A DNA stretch of 64,000 bases from the NCBI RefSeq assembly GCF_003589595.1, contig NW_020653719.1, positions 1,191,616 through 1,255,615 of the forward strand, in the 5' to 3' direction. Below, piece after piece: positions 59,526-64,000 of this stretch. The stretch comes from Hyposmocoma kahamanoa (Eukaryota > Arthropoda > Insecta > Lepidoptera > Cosmopterigidae). The stretch's first letter is position 1. The number at the start of each line of letters is the position of its first letter. The notes beneath the pieces were generated by a model. The model was not told where the DNA came from. It saw nothing but the letters and a program-made list of their open reading frames with translations, and made no database searches. The translations under genes and the position numbers were made by a program.

Positions 59526-60761
59526 AGGCGCACTATAAGTTTCCGGAACTGACCACTTGCATAAACAATATTTAAAAAGTAATTACAACATTTGAAAATG
59601 TAACTCTTTGGCTGTAGAATAGTTTGTTTCATCTGACTGTAGAAATTGGTTGTCTATATCACCATGGATTTAACTCGTAAAAAATTTCGTAGTATGATTT
59701 TCTACGACTTTAAGTGTAATTTAACAGCTCAGCGGAGCTTCACTCGGCTTCAAACTGCTTTTGGCGATGAAGTACCATGCACGACGAATATTTATAGCTG
59801 GTTTGCAGAAATTAAACGCGGTCGTGTGAATCTCAGTGACGAATCTCGTGATGGTCGCCCGTCCTGCCCGTCTGCTGTGAACAACAAAAACATCGATGCT
59901 GTGCGCCGTATGATCAAAACAGACAGACATGTGACATACCATGAGATTCGGGCATGGGCATGAGTCAAATACAATCAATATTACACAAACATTTGGGTAT
60001 GAAAAACCTGTGCTCTTGGTGGATCCCACACAATTTGACTGAGGCTCAAAAAACGGATCGCGTCATTTGGTGCAATGCCATACTTACTAAATACAACAAG
60101 GGGCGTCAAATTTGGTGTGGGACATAGTCACAGGTGACGAAAGATGGATTTATAGTTACGATCCTAAAACAAAGCAGCAATCGAGCGTATGGGTCTTTCG
60201 AGATGAGCCGAAACCAACCAAAGTGGCGCGCGTGCAAAGTGCCTCTAAGCGGATGATTGCTTCTTTTTTTAATAAAACTGGATACGTGACTGCTGTTGCT
60301 TTGGAGAATCGTTGTACCGTGAATAGTGATTGGTACACGACCATTTGTTTGCCGTAAGTTATTGACAAACTCCGTAAAAATAACCGTAACCACCACCATA
60401 ATGCCAGTCCTCACACGGCCAGACAGAGAAATGAATTTTTGAAGGTGAACAACGTTGACCTTATGAGCCATCCCGCGTACAGTCCCGACCTGGTACGTTG
60501 TGACTTTTATTTATTTCCAAAAATTAAGAACCAGTTACGCGGTCAATGATTTTCATCACCTGAAGAGGCTTTCGAAGAGTATGAAAAATATGTTTCAGAA
60601 ATTGTCACGGAGGAGTAGTATAATTTTTTTTTTCAAAATTGGTTCATTCGTATAAAAAAGTGCATTAACGCTAACGGAGAATATTTTGAGAAACAATAAA
60701 TTCATTTCTGACCATTTACAGTATTTTTTTCTTATTCATTCCGGAAACTTATAGTGTGCCC
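59526..60761 (+). mobile_element. Decayed second mariner-like element
   Basis: A different mariner lineage from the one at 22 kb. The ends carry inverted copies of cactataagtttccgg (left 59531-59546 region; right about 60741-60757), with TA on the left and an apparently mutated TG on the right. The body holds a degenerate transposase on the plus strand. Confidence 0.8.
59664..60699 (+). pseudogene. Mariner transposase pseudogene
   Basis: Starts MDLTRKKFRS and ends GEYFEKQ before a stop at 60697. The helix-turn-helix half is readable to about 59950. Frameshifts lie near 59955 and 60105, and in-frame stops occur near 60356 (after CLP), 60547 (RGQ*F) and 60615 (TEE*Y). The first catalytic Asp is kept (VTGDERWIYSYDP) and the third is kept (YSPDLVRCDFYLF), but the second position reads HHNASPHTA, so Asp has become His by one base change (gat to cat). 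Spacing between positions two and three is still 34. The gene cannot make an active transposase. Confidence 0.85.
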
Positions 60762-62012
60762 CATGTACTAGCGATTTTTGTACAAGTCGAAACCAAATGC
60801 CTACACGCATGTTTATAAGCGATTCTGTTATCTGATTCATGAATTAATTTTATCTTGATAACTTTATCACAGCCATGAGTGGGCCCGTCACGTGACCAGA
60901 ATTTGGTATAACTCCATAATTACCCAATTATTTGTATTTGCATTAGAAGATTTAAAGGCCTTGTTCTGTGAAGAGAGTCCAAGTTTAACGTCTACCACAC
61001 TCGGTGCACAGTAAACATGATCGTAAAGTTTTTGATTTATTGTTTCTATCTTATCGTCACCCTTCGAATAGCGAAAGGTTTAATGCGGCTTGAATTATTG
61101 ATCGAGAAACGGTTTGTTATGAAATATGATGCTATTTCTATGCACCTATAATGTAATAAAAGAATTGCTAGTAATACAAACTATTATTTAACTAAGGTCT
61201 ATGTTATTGAACTACGACATTGGTAGGTTCCATCTACATATATTATTTTACGTTATTCACCAATCAACATTGGTCTTTAATAGCCAACATTCGAAGGACC
61301 CATAAAGAAAAAGAAATTAATTTCTCTCTCTTTTTTATGTCCGTGGTTAAAGCGCTGCTTGCATGATTTGCTTTTCAAATTAATGAGGATTTAAAGTGCA
61401 GGCCCAAAATAAATTGTTGGAGAATTTTTAAGCTTGAGGAGTTACCGTGAACTATGATAACTGAAAGTAGTACCATAGCTGTTGAAAGAAATGGTGTGGT
61501 AAAGTGGTGTGTGGTACGCTGTGTAATTTAGTTGGCAGCTTAGTTGAGGAGCTAGCAGGCTCGCCATTAGTTGCCACCCGTAGATAGCCCATGGCGCAGG
61601 TAACGCCGCCGCCGCCGTCGGGATAAAAACACCACTCGAAGCGGAGCGAATGAGCGATTGTGGCCTTACCTAGATAACGACTTACCACACAAAAAGAATC
61701 CAACTATTAACAGCATAACTTTGGACTACAGCTAACATAGAAATGCACACTTGTATCTCACACATCGATTACGAAGTCAACCTTATACACTCATATCAAT
61801 GAATCAACCTCTGTCTCGAATCTCCAGCGCGCACCAAGCCGCCCTAATCACCCATTGATATCACACGTACGATAATATAAATAAACCATAATGAATGAAT
61901 GAACTTATAAACTTATAAGTCTTACATGTAAATTCGTCGTTCGAATCGCGACATAGCTGGGCGCGTAGGCGTCGTGCTTGAATGAAAATAAACATTTTCG
62001 TTGGTGGCTTAC
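60762..62012. other. No gene confirmed
   Basis: Non-coding apart from an 83-codon minus ORF at 61703-61452 (GYLRVATNGEPASSSTKLPT) that I cannot place. Confidence 0.35.
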
Positions 62013-62340
62013 CTCTCGATTTTGATTACACGATCCAGGTTAACGGTATATTCACAGCACTCAGATAAGTTCATATATAGGTTGGATCACTAAACTTGTG
62101 GGCATATCACTGTTTTGGTGGCGGGCACGCGGCGCGATCGGGCAGGACAGCACTGCCGGCCGGTTGGTTGGATACTGCGTGGAGAACACAGGCGTAGGTG
62201 CGCCTGCGTCGCACACACACAGCTGCTTTCATTCAAATAACGTCCCGCGCGCGGTAGAGGGGCGCGCTTATGAATGGACGTAGTGGAGCCGTGTAGATAC
62301 CGCTGATAACGCACAGAGCAGCCATTAGACAACATGATAC
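62013..62340 (-). promoter_or_regulatory. Possible GC-rich promoter and non-coding first exon (minus strand)
   Basis: On the minus strand a CpG-rich stretch (about 62130-62340) in an AT-rich setting is followed by 100 or so bases ending at a strong donor, GAGAG|GTAAGC, with the exon side at 62013. No long ORF runs through it. This is the look of a 5' UTR exon behind a CpG-rich promoter and it is on the same strand as the coding exons at 35.5 and 7.7 kb. Any link to them is inference; it could instead be a decayed GC-rich repeat. Confidence 0.25.
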
Positions 62341-62529
62341 GCGGATCGCTCCAAAATTATGTCCATTCGGCTAGAAAGATAGGCACCACGCAAATATAGC
62401 GACTTGGCGTTATTAGATGGCTATTTTGAAATAAATCTAACGAGGGCATTCGACGACAGTAACCCAGATAAACACGGGCAAATATTTACAATTTCTTGTT
62501 ACATTTTTCCGATTTACAAATCTAATATT

Positions 62530-63975
62530 TTAACTTTCGTTCTGGCCATAGCACTGTAACTGCACTGTTGAAGGTAACGGATGATATTCGCCTCGCAATG
62601 AACAATCGTCTTCTCACTTTGCTTATTGTTCTGGACTTCAGCAGTGCATTCAACTCTGTTAACTATGACGTTTTACATGCGACTCTTCGTTCCTTCAATG
62701 TTTATCCTTCGGTTACGGCTTGGTTTTATTCCTACCTTAGAGGCTAACTGTAGTGTGCTCGCTCTGATGACGCTTGACGCTTCATCTGATTGGTGTGACT
62801 TAGCTGCGGGCGTCTCTTACGACTTTGGGTGGCGTTCTTTCTCCTCTTTTATTATCTATTTTTATTAACACTGTCACTTCTGTTTTGTCTTCTAACTTCT
62901 AACATCTCCACGCTGACGATTTGCAGCTCTACCGCAGCTTTAAGGCATCTGATATTGTTACAGCCGTTGAAGCGCTTAACGCTGACTTACGAAGTATCGC
63001 CCGTTGGGCTGAGTACTTTGGCTTGGTGGTGAATCCCAAAAAGTCGCAGGGTATGATTGTGGGAAGTGGGCATATGCGTGACATATTGGATCTAAATTCT
63101 GTTCCACTTATAAAGTATAAATAGTGCTGCACTGCAACTAATATTGATCTACTTTTAGATTGCAATTTGGGTTGGCCACCTCATATTAATGAACTCAGTC
63201 GAAAAGTCCATTTCTCCTTGCACTCGCTGCGTCTCCAAAACTTTTACCTTTTAAATCTGACATCTATTTAGCCCAATCTCTTATTTTACCCTTCTAAGAC
63301 TATGCTGATTCCTGCTATTTGGATGCTACAGAAGAGCTGCTAAATAACCTTGAACGGTTGCAAAATCTATGTATCAGGTTTATCTTTGGCCTTCGTAAAT
63401 TTGACCGAATCTCACACTATCGCAATCAACTCAAGTGGCTTCCCATTCGTCTTCGCAGGAATTTTCATATTGTCTCTGTTCTCTACAATATTCTTTATAA
63501 TCCTTCGTCTCGCGAGTATTTGAAAGAGCGTTTCAGCTTTCTCAGGTCTCAAGACCAACCCTGTCGCTCTCTCGTTAGGTCCCAGTTATCTTTTCCTTCC
63601 TTCAATTCTGGTTTTTATTCTCAGTCCTTCACTGTTCTTCACACTTCCTATTTCTGTTCACAAAAGTACATCATTAGCTACTTTTAAATTGACAGTTAAG
63701 GAGCATTATTTTTCTACTGTTCCATCCAGTTTATAGGTATTATATTTTTAAATATGTATTTATCTAGTTTATAATAGCTTAATGTTAAATATTGTATTAC
63801 ACAATTTTGTATTTTGTGCACGTTAAGCCCGTTATTATAATTATTTTTTCCTGTATTTAGGTTTGCAGGAAGAAATTTCTCATAAAAATAAGTAGTACCT
63901 TTTGTTTGTGTTTTCCTTTTATTAAATGTATTCTGTGCTTTGCCCTGTGTAATAAATATTATTAAAAAAACTATA
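62530..63975 (+). mobile_element. Broken LINE with reverse transcriptase remnant
   Basis: Reverse-transcriptase motifs are readable on the plus strand: NFRSGHSTVTALLKVTDDIR, then LLIVLDFSSAFNSVNYDVL (motif A with the catalytic Asp) and HLHADDLQLYRSF (the YxDD-type box, here HADD) near 62905-62945, followed by SIARWAEYFGLVVNPKKSQG. The C-terminal part (63319 on) reads NNLERLQNLCIRFIFGLRKF and QLKWLPIRLRRNFHIVSVLY. A stop follows the first block near 62745, about 150 bases are scrambled, and further frame changes occur at about 62900 and 63120-63320. A (T/A)-rich 3' end is reached near 63975. CR1/Jockey-like. Confidence 0.8.
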
Positions 63976-64000
63976 AAGTAACCGTCCGCGACCTCGTTTT

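Noticed and set aside
61452..61703. 83-codon minus ORF (GYLRVATNGEPASSSTKLPT)
   Set aside because: Looks protein-like but I could not place it in a family or give it convincing splice sites on both sides.

Overview
The window reads as AT-rich nuclear DNA of a moth or butterfly (Lepidoptera). No bacterial operons, ribosome binding sites, rRNA or CRISPR arrays are visible. The few genes have introns, and the sequence is dense with transposon classes I know from lepidopteran genomes: tRNA-headed SINEs, non-LTR retrotransposon 3' ends, mariner-like elements and palindromic MITEs. Nothing allows a species call.

Host genes are few. The one complete gene is the nuclear gene for mitochondrial ATP synthase subunit d (plus strand, three exons, 41632-42644), whose first intron starts with GC instead of GT. 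Two coding exons with good splice sites lie on the minus strand (35526-35661 and 7687-7807). Their phases match and they may belong to one gene with a 27.7 kb intron; the second peptide suggests the ETS factor pointed, tentatively. A GC-rich stretch with a donor site near 62013 (minus) could be an upstream non-coding exon and promoter.

The rest is mobile DNA. From 0 to 20 kb there are non-LTR 3' fragments, SINEs (one nested in a LINE at 10.3 kb with a 10-bp target duplication), a fold-back MITE (11.8 kb) and a miniature element with a THAP-like peptide start (8.9 kb). From 20 to 30 kb there is an intact mariner (21951-23230) beside a MITE, two strong hairpins, a second TIR repeat and a Tc1/mariner-superfamily element with DD82E spacing (27999-29909) disabled by two compensating frameshifts. 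From 30 to 40 kb there is a 376-aa ORF1-type protein without reverse transcriptase, bracketed by two GC-rich inverted-ended repeats, and a hAT-like MITE with a perfect 8-bp target duplication. From 40 to 58 kb there are ATP synthase d, many copies of a roughly 300-bp dispersed repeat (15 loci in the window), a palindromic fold-back family and a two-unit SINE flanked by a perfect 13-bp target duplication. From 58 to 64 kb there are tandem LINE 3' ends, a decayed mariner that has lost a catalytic residue, and a broken LINE reverse transcriptase running to the window edge.

The genes do not form a pathway. No new defence or metabolic system is evident. The most unusual items are the DD82E element, the ORF1-only retroposon, the dimeric SINE and the fold-back families.
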